The translations under genes were made by a program, and so were the position numbers. Source: Syntrophobacterales bacterium (lineage in GTDB: Bacteria > Desulfobacterota > Syntrophorhabdia > Syntrophorhabdales > Syntrophorhabdaceae). Taken from it: 64,000 bases of DNA. Under the pieces are notes generated by a model. That model saw only the letters and a program-made list of their open reading frames with translations, was not told the origin of the DNA and searched no databases. Location of the stretch: positions 1 to 64,000 of the forward strand of contig JAISPL010000030.1 of the NCBI GenBank assembly GCA_031274925.1, in the 5' to 3' direction. Shown in pieces: positions 42,580-53,024 of this stretch (positions within the stretch are counted from its first letter, which is position 1; every line of letters begins with the position of its first letter).

Positions 42580-45165
42580 ATGAACTGGGAAAAATTGACA
42601 ATTAAAACACAAGAGGCTATCGCAGACGCTCAGAAGAAAGCAGAAAGCTGCAGTCACCAGATGGTGGACGGCGAACACCTGCTTTATTCACTGGTTGCCC
42701 AGAAAGAAGGTATTGTAAGGCCGATTCTTGACAAGCTCGGTGCAAGCGCGGATGCAATTATGGCAGACCTTGAAAAGGAACTCAGCAGGGTCCCCCGCGT
42801 GGAGGGAGGGTCTCAGGTCTATATATCTCCACGATTGAAACAGATGCTGAACATAGCCCTCACGGAGGCGGAAAGGCTCAAAGATGAATATGTGAGCACG
42901 GAACATCTTCTTATTGGTGTGTCTGAGGTACCGGAGGGTCCGGCTTTTTCCATATTGAAACGTTATGGCGTAAATAAAAATCAGATATACACGGTCCTCA
43001 AAGACATCCGCGGCTCACAGCGGGTAACGGACCAGGCTCCGGAAGATAAATACCAGGCGCTCCAGAGGTATACAAGAGATCTCACAGACGAGGCAAGAAA
43101 AGGGAAGCTTGACCCTGTGATCGGCAGAGATGAAGAGGTGAGGAGGGTCATGCAGGTCCTTTCTCGAAGGACCAAAAACAACCCGGTAATCATCGGCGAG
43201 CCAGGCGTGGGCAAGACGGCCGTCGTTGAGGGGCTGGCCCAGAGGGTCGTGGGCGGGGATGTGCCGGAGACGCTGAAAAATAAGAAGGTTCTTGCCCTTG
43301 ACCTCGGTGCGATGTTAGCGGGTGCAAAATACAGGGGCGAGTTTGAAGACAGACTGAAGGCGGTTCTTAAAGAGATTGAAGAGGCCGCCGGGGCTATTAT
43401 TCTCTTCGTCGATGAACTCCACACCCTTGTCGGCGCGGGAAGCGCCCAAGGAGCCATGGACGCCTCAAATATGTTGAAACCGGCCCTTGCCAGGGGGGAG
43501 CTTCGCTGTATCGGCGCCACGACGCTCGACGAATACAGGAAATATGTGGAGAAGGACGCGGCTTTGGAGAGGAGATTTCAGCCGGTGCTAGTAGGTGAAC
43601 CTTCCGTTGAAGAGACCATTGCCATTCTGAGGGGGCTCAAAGAAAGATATGAGCTTCACCACAAGGTGAGGATCAAAGACTCGGCGCTCATTGCAGCGGC
43701 AACCCTTTCCCACCGCTATATCGCGGACAGGTTTCTCCCCGACAAGGCGATCGACCTCATGGACGAAGCTTCGTCAAAGCTCAGAATGGAGATCGACAGC
43801 GTCCCTACGGAAATCGATGAGATTGAACGGCGGATCATACAGATCCAGATTGAGATAGAGGCGTTGAAAAAAGAGAAGGACGAAGCTTCGAAAGAACGCA
43901 GGGAAAAACTTAAAGGTGAGCTCATTGATCTTCAGTCAGAGGCGGCAGGGAAAAGAGGTCATTGGGAAAAAGAGAAGGCTCTGATTACCGGCATTGCTGA
44001 CGTGAAGGAAAAAATAGACAGGGCTAGGGTAGAGGCCGACGAGCTTGAGCGCAAGGGTGAGTTTGAGAAAGTAGCCGAGATACGGTATGGGCAGGTGCCG
44101 ACTTTAGAAAAGGGACTCGACGATAAGAATGCGCAGCTTTTGGATCTGCAGAAAGACAAGAAGATGTTGAAGGAGGAGGTCGACGAGGAAGATATCGCAA
44201 AGGTAGTCGCCAAGTGGACTGGCATACCCGTATCCAAGATGCTTGAAGGGGATATGGAAAAGCTTATCAACATGGAAGACAGGATACACCGCAGAGTGAT
44301 AGGACAGGATGAGGCGCTGGAAGCGGTTGCGAATACTATAAGACGGGCACGGGCAGGACTTCAAGATCAGAACAGGCCCTTGGGCTCATTTCTTTTTCTA
44401 GGGCCCACTGGAGTTGGCAAAACAGAGCTTGCGAAAGCCTTGGCCGAGTTTCTCTTTGACGATGAGCAGGCGATTGTTCGTATAGATATGAGCGAGTTTA
44501 TGGAGAAGCACTCCGTGGCTCGCCTGATTGGCGCTCCGCCCGGTTACGTGGGATATGAAGAAGGAGGATACCTTACGGAAGCGGTGAGGAGGAAACCTTA
44601 CTCCATTATCCTCCTTGATGAGGTGGAGAAGGCCCATCCCGAAATATTCGACGTACTCCTCCAGGTCTTGGATGACGGGAGGCTCACGGACGGGCAGGGA
44701 AGAACCGTTGACTTCAAGAACTCGGTCATCATAATGACCTCGAATATCGGGAGCCAATGGATTACTGACCTTGAAGGTAAAGAATATGAAGAAATGAAGA
44801 GACGGGTCATGGAGGCGGTGACACTCCACTTCAAGCCGGAGTTCTTGAACAGGATCGACGAGATGATAATCTTCAGGTCGCTTACCGTGGACGATATCAG
44901 GCGGATTACGGACCTGCAGCTCGCATATCTGTCGAAGAAGATGGAAGAGAGGGGGGTAGAGCTTACGTACACGGACAAGTTGAAGTCGATGATCGCGAAG
45001 GAAGGCTACGACCCGGTCTACGGCGCCCGTCCGCTAAAACGGCTCATCCAGAAAAAGATCCAGGACTCCCTGGCGCTGAGGGTACTGAAGGGCGAAATAA
45101 AGGAAGGAGACAAAGTAAAGGTGGGCGCCGACGCTAAAGACGACGCAGTCTTCGAAACTGCGTAA
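42580..45165 (+). CDS. clpB: ATP-dependent disaggregase ClpB
   Basis: 861 aa, full length. N-domain with two Clp_N repeats (residues about 1-145), AAA-1 with Walker [14 protein letters not shown] and Walker [14 protein letters not shown], the coiled-coil M-domain at about 400-530 (which separates ClpB from ClpA/C), AAA-2 with [34 protein letters not shown] and the C-terminal ClpB_D2-small domain ([14 protein letters not shown]). Ribosome site GGAGG before ATG 42580. Works with DnaK and the neighbouring Hsp20 proteins, by family knowledge. Confidence 0.98.
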   Translation: MNWEKLTIKTQEAIADAQKKAESCSHQMVDGEHLLYSLVAQKEGIVRPILDKLGASADAIMADLEKELSRVPRVEGGSQVYISPRLKQMLNIALTEAERLKDEYVSTEHLLIGVSEVPEGPAFSILKRYGVNKNQIYTVLKDIRGSQRVTDQAPEDKYQALQRYTRDLTDEARKGKLDPVIGRDEEVRRVMQVLSRRTKNNPVIIGEPGVGKTAVVEGLAQRVVGGDVPETLKNKKVLALDLGAMLAGAKYRGEFEDRLKAVLKEIEEAAGAIILFVDELHTLVGAGSAQGAMDASNMLKPALARGELRCIGATTLDEYRKYVEKDAALERRFQPVLVGEPSVEETIAILRGLKERYELHHKVRIKDSALIAAATLSHRYIADRFLPDKAIDLMDEASSKLRMEIDSVPTEIDEIERRIIQIQIEIEALKKEKDEASKERREKLKGELIDLQSEAAGKRGHWEKEKALITGIADVKEKIDRARVEADELERKGEFEKVAEIRYGQVPTLEKGLDDKNAQLLDLQKDKKMLKEEVDEEDIAKVVAKWTGIPVSKMLEGDMEKLINMEDRIHRRVIGQDEALEAVANTIRRARAGLQDQNRPLGSFLFLGPTGVGKTELAKALAEFLFDDEQAIVRIDMSEFMEKHSVARLIGAPPGYVGYEEGGYLTEAVRRKPYSIILLDEVEKAHPEIFDVLLQVLDDGRLTDGQGRTVDFKNSVIIMTSNIGSQWITDLEGKEYEEMKRRVMEAVTLHFKPEFLNRIDEMIIFRSLTVDDIRRITDLQLAYLSKKMEERGVELTYTDKLKSMIAKEGYDPVYGARPLKRLIQKKIQDSLALRVLKGEIKEGDKVKVGADAKDDAVFETA

Positions 45166-45421
45166 AAGGCGAGTAGAGTATCGCAGACTGGCGGAGGATC
45201 ACAGCCACCGTGTCGTCTCGTTACCAAAAAGGACACCCGGAGGAGGTTTACTTGTTCACTACTCTTAAAACCGTACACAAATAATTTTGCTGTCATTCCG
45301 GGCTTGATCTCCGATAAAGTTATTTGAGGACAGGCCCGGAAGCCATTGTTTTTTCTAGTTTCCTCTTGACTAAATCCCCCGGATGTTATAGATTTGAGGG
45401 CCATTATAGTTTGAGGTCTGT

Positions 45422-45496
45422 AGGCGCGTAGCTCAGTGGGAGAGCGCTACCTTGACACGGTAGAGGTCAGGGGTTCAATACCCCTCGTGCCTACCA
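45422..45496 (+). tRNA. tRNA-Val (anticodon GAC)
   Basis: 75 nt cloverleaf with encoded CCA. Acceptor AGGCGCG / CGTGCCT (one G-T pair), D arm GCTC...GAGC, anticodon stem CTACC/GGTAG around loop TTGACAC (GAC), T arm AGGGG TTCAATA CCCCT and discriminator A. Confidence 0.95.
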
Positions 45497-46244
45497 TTTT
45501 TTGACGTATTTACAAGGATCTCCGAGGAATGTCCCCGGATGTTCGAATTTTCCCGCTTTACCGAATGTGAGATCTGTTTGAGTGGTCAGTTTGATGCCAG
45601 GGCCATCTCTGCTATATATTCCTTCCGGTAATGGTTCGTACAGGTTTTGTTGATCATGTCGAGGCCACCGGATACTATTGTACTCTTGTCTCGTCTCAGC
45701 ATCCTTGTAATTTCGCCTTGAATTACCCCTTCCAATGGCATTCGTTCTTTCTATCTCAAGTATCCCCCCTTTTTTCTGTGCACTGTGGTATCATTGGGCC
45801 CGTTTATCGGGTTATCTCCTGTGCTTGTTGGCGTAGCTATTTGCAGCTACCTGCAGTTTACAGGCAGTTGCTACGCTGCGTTATCATTATGCTCCTCTTA
45901 GGGGCTTAGTTTTTCACTCGGGAAAAAGTAGAATAAACATTACGTGTTTCAAAGATTCTACTTGACAACCTCAGCGTGGCTCACTATAATGTAATCTGTC
46001 GAATATTTTAGAAAGCAGTTTTGGAGATTCTTAAATGAACGACCGTATCCGCATAATTAGCAGTTTTTTTAGCCACGAAGCCTTTCTCGCTTCGTTTTTG
46101 GGCCGTTTACCTCTACAGAGCCGATTGTTTATAGGAGTGTGCTGAGATTATAGATAACTAGCGGCAAAAGTGCGCACCCATGGCAATTGATGAGGTTGCT
46201 GTGGATGCGTTTTCTTTTGTAATAAAAAAACGGAGGAAAACAGC
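45497..46244. other. Intergenic stretch after tRNA-Val
   Basis: About 750 bp without a recognised gene. Near 45829-45876 lies an imperfect hairpin with GCGTAGC/GCTACGC at its base. No second copy of the tRNA 3' end, which an integrated element would leave, is seen. Confidence 0.4.
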
Positions 46245-46886
46245 ATGAAAGAGCCAACCCAACCCATCCGCGAGGAAAGCATGGACAAAACCCCGGCCCC
46301 AGTCCCCAAGGAGTGGGCCAATCCAACCCCGGCAGGACTCGTGGCCCTTGCAGTAGCCTGTTTTGCTTTTTTTGCATTGCTAAACGGTTATGTCGAGAAA
46401 TCAGCCATGCCTTTGATTGGTTGCTGGCTTCTCGGTGGTTTCGTCATCCAGATTGTTGTCGCGCTTCTCGACTTAAAAGGCGGAAACTACGCGGGAGGCA
46501 ACACGTTCCTTTTTTTTAGCGCTTATTTTATGTTTGTCAGCGGCTTGGAAATGTTTCTCAAATACAACGGCATTGCATCCGGCGCGCCGCTTGATTCCCG
46601 AGTCGATGGCTATACGTGGCTCGCCCTCACCTTGGTCGTATACCTTTGGACGCCAGCTTTTTTGAAAACATTCAATTTATTATCCATAGTCGTGCTTGCA
46701 CTTGATGTAGCGCTGCCGTTCATAACGCTTCTTGACCTCAAAGTTTTACCGCATAGTTATGCGTGTGTCCCGGCGTTTGCCCTGCTTACATCGGCGCTAT
46801 TTGCTATCTATCTCGGCGCGGCGCTTGTCGTGAACACGACTTTCGGCAGGACAATATATCCAGTAATAGAGGCAAAGAAAAAATAG
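46245..46886 (+). CDS. YaaH/SatP-family (GPR1/FUN34) transporter
   Basis: 213 aa, six membrane helices. Family motif N-P-x-P-x-G-L is NPTPAGLVALAV at about residue 27, followed by FAFFALLNGYV and FLFFSAYFMFVSGLEMFLKY. Members move acetate or succinate with protons; in an anaerobe this may export or take up acetate. Ribosome site GGAGG before ATG 46245. No operon partner and no terminator was identified. Confidence 0.82.
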   Translation: MKEPTQPIREESMDKTPAPVPKEWANPTPAGLVALAVACFAFFALLNGYVEKSAMPLIGCWLLGGFVIQIVVALLDLKGGNYAGGNTFLFFSAYFMFVSGLEMFLKYNGIASGAPLDSRVDGYTWLALTLVVYLWTPAFLKTFNLLSIVVLALDVALPFITLLDLKVLPHSYACVPAFALLTSALFAIYLGAALVVNTTFGRTIYPVIEAKKK

Positions 46887-47950
46887 ATAGGTGTTTTGGT
46901 TAAAGCTATATTTTACAGTCAGAAAGGGCGATAAGGTAGATCGGTATTTGGAATGAAACCGGTGAGACGATTGATCGTGGGCAAATTAGAGCGATTCAAC
47001 GGGAAAAATTTATTCCACCGTTGAAAACATATAGGCGAATGTACTTTATTGCCAGAAAAGGGAACAGGTGAAAGATACAACCGGGGTTACATTAAAACGA
47101 TGGATAGCCTTCGTGGCCTTTCGATTACTGCAAAAAGCAGGATTTGATAGAACATGCTTTTAGTTGCTGTACCGATATTGAGGACACAGTGCGCATACGC
47201 GCCTTGTCTGGCGCCGCTCCAACACGATTTTGGGGAACGAGGCAAACTCCCCGCTACCCCTGTTGGCGCTATTGATGTTGTTGCTTTGCTGATGGCAGTA
47301 AAACAGATGCCCTTCTCACGGAAAAATACTTCCGTGAGAAGGGCGCAAAATAGACGCTTCCTTATGAGCCGCGAGGCCGCCGCGTTGATATAGTAAAACT
47401 TAAACTTATGCAGATGGCTTTCCCTATGGATGTGCCGACTACCAGATGAGCGCGGAAACCGCTGAGATCACTCTCTAATTGACGGAATTTTTTTAACCTG
47501 GTATCATCATTCTGGTTCCTGCAGGATCTCCTTGTTGATTTTATTTGTCTGTGCAGCAATTTTGACAAACAGGAAGCCCGAATTTTATGGACTGAAAAAC
47601 TTTTGTAGCGAACGGACTATAAGGGATCTTGCAAGTCGGATGAACCGGACCTAATCGGGTACGTGGTATAAGGGGGCTGAACGAGAAAAGCGTATATTGC
47701 GATGACTTACTGAACCGATAGGTTCGGCTCATGGGCCTTGCATGGGGTGGTGAGGCTGCTATCTTGCAAAGCATATGAAATCGTGCGTGCAAGAATAGCT
47801 TTAGACTGGTGATGAGCAGGTGATGGATGAGGTTCTGGAGATGATTTTTCGCCTTATCCGGGAAACCTGCTCTGATTTTCTTCCATGATCCAAGGATCGG
47901 TGCTACCTGAAGGACATTGGTTTTTTTATTCCTCGTAGGGGGAGGGAGGC
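46887..47950. other. Intergenic stretch with strong hairpin
   Basis: About 1.06 kb. Nothing that looks like a gene on either strand. It contains the perfect 15-bp inverted repeat described separately. Confidence 0.4.
47309..47344. repeat. Perfect 15-bp inverted repeat
   Basis: GCCCTTCTCACGGAA (47309-47323), 6-nt loop AAATAC, TTCCGTGAGAAGGGC (47330-47344). Read on the minus strand it is followed by ATCTGTTTT, a weak U-run; no minus-strand gene precedes it. It may be a terminator, a small mobile repeat or a regulatory hairpin. Confidence 0.85.
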
Positions 47951-50470
47951 ATGACAGACATAGCCGCAAAAACATATGGAACGGAATCCGTAATTCCCGT
48001 CTACGGCATGGCGTGTGAACATTGTGTGATGCGGGTCACAAAGGCGCTTGAAGCGCTTAATGGCGCACAGAATGTCCAGGTCTCGCTTTCCGCAGGACGA
48101 GTGAAGCTTGCTTACGATCCAGATCTTTTGGATATGAATGACATATATCGGGCGATTGAAGACGCAGGGTACTCAATCAGACCCGCCGGGGAAGGCGTAC
48201 CTGAAGCGGAGGAAACCGGTATTGCGAAGGTGCCGCCCCATGAAGAAGCCGGCATTCCGGATCACAAATCTTATGCCCATGCTGTTTCAACAGAGAAGAA
48301 GGAGAGGTTCAAGGTCAGCGGCATGACGTGTGCCAACTGCGCCCTGACCATTGAGAAAAAACTCCGCGCCGCCAGAGGCGTATCCAAGGCGGTCGTCAAC
48401 TTTGCAACCGATATGGTTACCGTTGACTATGATCCTGAGATGACCGATTTGTACGTAATCTTCAGCCAGATCAGAGACGCAGGCTACATTCCCCTTGAGG
48501 GCCGGGAAGAGGAACAAGACGGCGTTGCGCTCAAAGAGCGGAATTGGCTCATTATAAGCGCCATCCTCTCGCTGCCGCTTATGCCAATGATGTGGTTCCT
48601 CCCCATGTCGCCGCTGCTCATGTATGCCATGTTCGTCATGGCTACAATCGTACAGTTCACGGCCGGAGCCACCTTTTACAACGGAGCGTATCACGCGCTC
48701 AAGAACAAGTCTGCAAACATGGATGTCCTTGTAGCTATGGGGATCTCTGCGGCATACGGCTACAGTGTGCTGACAACCTTTCCTCAAATCTTTTTTCACG
48801 GGCCTACCTTCTTTGATGCCTCGGCGGTTCTCATTACCTTCGTGCGTTTCGGTAAATATCTGGAGGCTAAAGCCAAAGGGCGGGCGGGTCAGGCACTCAA
48901 ACGTCTTCTTGAGATGCAGGCTGACCGGGCTCGGCTCCTTGTAGACGGCGAGGCGAGGGACGTGGCGGCCTCTGATGTGCTTACGGGAGATGTTGTTCTT
49001 GTCAAGCCGGGCGAGAAAATCCCGGTGGACGGTGAGATCGTGGAAGGAGAGACGAGTATTGATGAATCGATAGTCACTGGTGAGTCCATTCCCGTAGAAA
49101 AAGGCCCAGGCGATAAAGTGATAGGGGCGACCATTAATACATCGGGGAGCATCAAAGTCAGGACCTCCAATACTGGAAAAGATACGGTCCTTTCCAGTAT
49201 CATAAGGATGGTGGAAGAGGCGCAGGGGGAAAAACCGTCCATACAACGATTGGCTGACACGATCTCCAACTGGTTTGTTCCGGTTGTTGTCGCCATTGCG
49301 GCAGTCACGTGCGTCACTTGGTATTTTGTGTTTCATAGCACCATTGTCTTTGCTTTTACCGCTGCAATCGCAGTTCTGGTCGTTGCCTGTCCATGTGCGT
49401 TGGGGCTCGCAACGCCCACGGCGATCATGGTGGGAAGTGGCGTAGGGCTTAACCGAGGTATTCTTTTTAAGTCCGCCGTAGCACTGGAGAGTGTTTCTGG
49501 CCTGCATGCTATCGGTTTTGATAAAACAGGAACTCTTACCAAAGGCGTTCCTGAAGTGACGGATCTTAAGCCAACTGAATCCGGCCATGAGGAAGACCTC
49601 CTGAGAATAGCATCCGCAGGGGAAAGTCTTTCTATCCATCCTCTTGCCCAAGCGGTAGTGCGCCGTGCAATGAAAGAGGGGATCGCAGTAGAAGAAGTCC
49701 GGGATTTCAGAGAAGAGAGAGGGCACGGTATCATCTGCTCTTACGGGGGTGTCCCGCTGCTCATAGGCAATATGAAGCTCATGGAAAGCCACAAGATCGA
49801 CGTGAGCCCTGTGAAAGGCGAATTCAGAAACCTCACGGAAGCAGGAAAAACTACCATGCTCGTCTGTCTTGACGGTCGCACCTTGGGCGTGATCGCCCTT
49901 GCTGATACCCTCAAAGACAACAGCAAAGAAGCAGTAAAACGTCTTCATGATCTGGGCTTGAAGACCTTTATGGTTACGGGAGACAATAAAAAAGTTGCAG
50001 ATGCGGTAGCAAGCCAAGTTGGCATATATGAAGTTACGGCTGAGATCTTGCCTGAGGACAAGATCAATACTGTAAGGAGGTATCAGGAACGGGGATTGAA
50101 AGTCGCCATGGTCGGGGATGGGATCAATGACGCTCCAGCACTAGCCCAGGCTGATATCGGTATCGCCATAGGTTCCGGAACCGACGTGGCCAAGGAGACC
50201 GGCGACGTTATCTTGGTCCGGAATGACTTGCTGGATGTGGAACGGGCCATTCGGCTGGGCCGGAAAATTTTGGGTAAGATCAGACAAAACCTGTTCTGGG
50301 CCCTCATTTATAACGTGATCGGTATTCCCGTGGCTGCGGGCGTCCTCTATCCCGTGACGGGAAACCTTCTGCCGCCGGAATGGGCAGGATTAGCAATGGC
50401 CCTTTCATCTGTATCTGTGGTAGCGAACTCGCTGCTTCTCAAGACGTATGACAAAAAACTCTTTGGTTGA
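47951..50470 (+). CDS. copA: Copper-translocating P-type ATPase CopA
   Basis: 839 aa. Two N-terminal heavy-metal-binding domains with GMACEHC (residue about 17) and GMTCANC (about 124), eight membrane helices, the transport motif [11 protein letters not shown] (CPC), phosphorylation site DKTGTLTKG, the actuator TGES in [14 protein letters not shown], the ATP-domain HP in [10 protein letters not shown], and the hinge [20 protein letters not shown]. Class IB, Cu+ type. Exports copper from the cytoplasm. Ribosome site GGGAGG before ATG 47951. No CueR/CsoR-type regulator or copper chaperone gene is adjacent; a terminator follows at once. Confidence 0.95.
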   Translation: MTDIAAKTYGTESVIPVYGMACEHCVMRVTKALEALNGAQNVQVSLSAGRVKLAYDPDLLDMNDIYRAIEDAGYSIRPAGEGVPEAEETGIAKVPPHEEAGIPDHKSYAHAVSTEKKERFKVSGMTCANCALTIEKKLRAARGVSKAVVNFATDMVTVDYDPEMTDLYVIFSQIRDAGYIPLEGREEEQDGVALKERNWLIISAILSLPLMPMMWFLPMSPLLMYAMFVMATIVQFTAGATFYNGAYHALKNKSANMDVLVAMGISAAYGYSVLTTFPQIFFHGPTFFDASAVLITFVRFGKYLEAKAKGRAGQALKRLLEMQADRARLLVDGEARDVAASDVLTGDVVLVKPGEKIPVDGEIVEGETSIDESIVTGESIPVEKGPGDKVIGATINTSGSIKVRTSNTGKDTVLSSIIRMVEEAQGEKPSIQRLADTISNWFVPVVVAIAAVTCVTWYFVFHSTIVFAFTAAIAVLVVACPCALGLATPTAIMVGSGVGLNRGILFKSAVALESVSGLHAIGFDKTGTLTKGVPEVTDLKPTESGHEEDLLRIASAGESLSIHPLAQAVVRRAMKEGIAVEEVRDFREERGHGIICSYGGVPLLIGNMKLMESHKIDVSPVKGEFRNLTEAGKTTMLVCLDGRTLGVIALADTLKDNSKEAVKRLHDLGLKTFMVTGDNKKVADAVASQVGIYEVTAEILPEDKINTVRRYQERGLKVAMVGDGINDAPALAQADIGIAIGSGTDVAKETGDVILVRNDLLDVERAIRLGRKILGKIRQNLFWALIYNVIGIPVAAGVLYPVTGNLLPPEWAGLAMALSSVSVVANSLLLKTYDKKLFG

Positions 50471-50508
50471 CGGAACCTCCAGGAGCTTGGCTCCCAAAGT
50501 TCCGTTTT
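50471..50508 (+). terminator. Terminator after copA
   Basis: CGGAAC (50471-50476) pairs with GTTCCG (50499-50504), inner stem GGAGC/GCTCC, then TTTTC. Confidence 0.65.
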
Positions 50509-50622
50509 CGGTTCGATCTATTTCCAATCTACCTACGCATATTCTGTAGAACGGTTCTTTGTCGTGAATTGTTGTTCGCTGAACGTGATAATATAGTCTA
50601 AGCTGAAGTCAAAAGTCCTCGT

Positions 50623-50892
50623 CTAGTATCCTATCGCCTTGGCATAGCGTAGATGCGTGTTAACTACAATCCAGTCATAGACGGCCTCGGCTTTTGCGAG
50701 CACGATATTTTTGCCTTTAGTGATACTACTCGTCGCCAATGCCCTCATCGAACGTTCCGCAGAGGCGCTACAATCATTCAGAGTGAAGCAATGGGCCATC
50801 TCGGTTTGTGAAGCCGATAATTTCCTGTCGTTAAAGTTTCCGGTAGCACGTTCCCTTCTCGTCATGTCAAATTTGTAGTTTGGTGTTCTCAA
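50623..50892 (-). pseudogene. Transglutaminase-like gene relic
   Basis: 89 codons. Its C-terminal end, LAKAEAVYDWIVVNTHLRYA, matches the entry of transglutaminase-like domains (A-x-x-I-Y-D-W-V-x-x-N-T), which should continue to the catalytic C, H and D; the frame stops before those. The N-terminal part is not recognised. A decayed fragment is the best reading. Confidence 0.5.
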
Positions 50893-51387
50893 TGAAGAAG
50901 GTCCATCCCATTCGACAAAAGTATGATATTCTGTATTGTTCTTCTATGTAAGCATTGGTACCGTCATAATTTGCAGGAAATCTCCGCTGCCCGTCTTTCT
51001 GCTTCCATGCAGGCCCGTTTGAATATGGCTTACCTTGATGCCTTATATATGGAATTCCAGTTCATTAACAGGTAAAATATGGATGGGGTATCCTTATGAA
51101 ACTTACCCGGACGGTAATTGATAACCATACTGTTCGTTGTTTTCTACTTTACGCAACAAATAAGAAAAGATTCGAACAATCTACCGCCTGGTATGTAAGG
51201 TCAATACCATAATATCGGAATGGAATATGTCGGAGGCTGTGAGGACGGTCTGATAGACGACCAGGTGACGGTCGCTACGAGTGTGGGTTCAATGATGGCA
51301 ACACGACAGACAGAAAGCATGCCGGACATTCTCAAAAAGATCAATTGCTCGACATTTTTGTCTGATTCCTCTCCTCCGAATGACAAA

Positions 51388-51421
51388 ATAGGATGTCAGT
51401 TTGTCCATCCTATCTTATTTT
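51388..51421 (+). terminator. Candidate terminator, orphan
   Basis: ATAGGATG (51388-51395) pairs with CATCCTAT (51406-51413), followed by CTTATTTT. The upstream 650 bp (50893-51541 gap) hold no gene I recognise, so what it ends is unclear. Confidence 0.45.
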
Positions 51422-51562
51422 ACATTAATATTCCGCTCGGTTTTGAGATATTTATCGTGGCATGACCTTTGCTTCAGATAGGGTAAACCCTCTGGCGCTG
51501 TATGTTACCCATGGTTCGCCCAGAACGAGGGTATTGGTTCCATGTATCGAAAGGAGATTCAT

Positions 51563-51778
51563 ATGAAGACACTCATTATGGTAATTGCGGTGATCACGTT
51601 AATGGCGGGATGTGCAGTTGTGCCAGTTGCGCCCTATCACAGACCCAGTCCCTATTATGGGCCTTATTACTCCGCTCCATCAGGGTATGGGCACTACGGA
51701 CACTATGGGCCGCGGCATGCAAGGCCTTATGGGCATGGTTACTATCCTGGCGGGCATTACGAATATCGCGGCCATTAA
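51563..51778 (+). CDS. Small lipoprotein rich in Gly, Tyr and His
   Basis: 71 aa from ATG 51563 (AAAGGAG ribosome site). Signal MKTLIMVIAVITLMAG with lipobox L-M-A-G-C and Cys at residue 17. The mature part is a low-complexity tail of Y, G, H and P (YYGPYYSAPSGYGHYGHYGP) with no domain. Similar tails occur in small envelope proteins of unknown role. Lone gene. Confidence 0.75.
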   Translation: MKTLIMVIAVITLMAGCAVVPVAPYHRPSPYYGPYYSAPSGYGHYGHYGPRHARPYGHGYYPGGHYEYRGH

Positions 51779-52014
51779 TTGGGCACTCAAACCCAGAGTT
51801 CGGCTAAAGAAGAAAGATAAGGCAAGGATTCTGATTCTATCCAGCGGTGTTGAGGCCTTCAAAAAGACGAGTCCCTAGTCAGGTAAAGACACACGTAAGT
51901 GTCTGTACTGCGACCTTGCTCAGGCAGGCCTTTTCGGTGCGAACCTTTCTTTGGCGAACCTTATTTTGAAGAAAGCTGATTTGTAAATTTTACTGTCTAT
52001 CTCCTCCTCCTCAA

Positions 52015-52043
52015 TTGACAGGACTGGGTGTTTCTGGTACATT
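52015..52043 (+). promoter_or_regulatory. Sigma-70-like promoter for the methyltransferase gene
   Basis: Perfect TTGACA (52015-52020), 17-bp spacer, TACATT (52038-52043). A start near 52050 would exclude the upstream start codons 52028 and make 52082 the likely translational start. Confidence 0.6.
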
Positions 52044-52081
52044 GGCCTATGCCGGTACACCATCATTTACCCAAAGAAGGG

Positions 52082-52699
52082 ATGCTCTACCAGCGCGACC
52101 AGTACGCCAAAGGCGGTGCCGGCCACTGGTACTGGGACTTCCGTGACTCCTACGTTTTCTCCCGCATGCTCCCCCACAATACCTCAATACTGGACGTCGG
52201 TTGCGGTGAAGGCATTGCCCTGGAAAAACTGGTCAGAATGTATCCTGACCGCCAGGTTATTGGTGTTGACCTTGAACTTGAAAACATCAAAATCTGCCGT
52301 AAATTTGGCCTTACTGCCGTCTACTCGGATGTGAATTCCCTTGCCTTGCCTTCCTCCCGTTTCGACTTCTGCATCATGATTGACATCCTTGAACACCTGA
52401 AAACTCCCAGCGAAGCGGTACATGAGGTTTACCGCGTCCTCCGACCAGGCGGGAGGCTCGTCATTGTCATCCCGAACGACAGGAACTTCTTCCTTTCCCG
52501 TCTTGCCCTCGGTATGATCAAAGAGGCGTTTTACGAGGTGGGTCATGAAAAGCAGTGGAAACCCAGGGATGTGATTAAACTCCTCACCGACACAGGGTTC
52601 CGTATCGCAGGACGAAAGAGCGTTCCCTTCTTGTTCTGGCAGACGAGCCTCCACCATATCGTGACGGCCGAAAAAGTGCTTTCGGGAGGGCTGGATTGA
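52082..52699 (+). CDS. Class I SAM-dependent methyltransferase
   Basis: 205 aa from ATG 52082 (MLYQRDQYAKGGAGHWYWDF). SAM-binding motif ILDVGCGEGIALEKL, acidic loop VIGVDLELENI, and LEHLKTPSEAVHEVYRVLRP followed by GGRLVIVIPNDRNF. Type Methyltransf_11; target unknown. In front of a small membrane protein and an aminotransferase on the same strand, with only a few bases between, so the three may form one operon. Longer starts (52028, 52049) lie in or before the promoter. Confidence 0.85.
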   Translation: MLYQRDQYAKGGAGHWYWDFRDSYVFSRMLPHNTSILDVGCGEGIALEKLVRMYPDRQVIGVDLELENIKICRKFGLTAVYSDVNSLALPSSRFDFCIMIDILEHLKTPSEAVHEVYRVLRPGGRLVIVIPNDRNFFLSRLALGMIKEAFYEVGHEKQWKPRDVIKLLTDTGFRIAGRKSVPFLFWQTSLHHIVTAEKVLSGGLD

Positions 52700-52704
52700 A
52701 AAGC

Positions 52705-52971
52705 ATGAACTGGCAGTTCGTCTTTGGCCTCTATCTCATCACGTTTTCCATAATGCCCTACGTCCTCCACTATTACATTTTCGGGGATGACAACAAGATC
52801 TTTCTTGATCTCCCTCAATACATTGCTTTCGTTCCCATCCAGATGTCCCTCGTTGCCTTGGTCATAGGCCGGCTACTCATCATCCTGGTCAGGGAGAAAC
52901 GCACCTCCATTAACAAGCTGAACATGGCAATATGGGGTCTTTATGAGCAAGGTGTGAATGGGCCTGTTTAG
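52705..52971 (+). CDS. Small membrane protein, two helices
   Basis: 88 aa from ATG 52705. Hydrophobic spans WQFVFGLYLITFSIMPYVLH and YIAFVPIQMSLVALVIGRLL, joined by a polar loop (FGDDNKIFLDLPQ), then a basic tail. Family not recognised. It begins 5 bp after the methyltransferase stop; a TTG at 52696 overlaps it. The close spacing points to a shared transcript. Confidence 0.6.
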   Translation: MNWQFVFGLYLITFSIMPYVLHYYIFGDDNKIFLDLPQYIAFVPIQMSLVALVIGRLLIILVREKRTSINKLNMAIWGLYEQGVNGPV

Positions 52972-53024
52972 GTATTTCTCCCTCTTTCCCAATGCGAAGG
53001 CAGAATGTTGCTGATGGTGAGACG

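Noticed and set aside
45631-45909. Plus-strand frame of 92 codons after tRNA-Val
   Set aside because: Composition and lack of start signals are like non-coding DNA.
47541-47975. Minus-strand frame of 144 codons before copA
   Set aside because: No motif and no ribosome site; its 5' end overlaps the start of copA.
48287-50017. Very long minus-strand open frame (576 codons) opposite copA
   Set aside because: It is antisense to a fully conserved copper ATPase and its translation (rich in His, Arg and Cys, no motif) is not protein-like.
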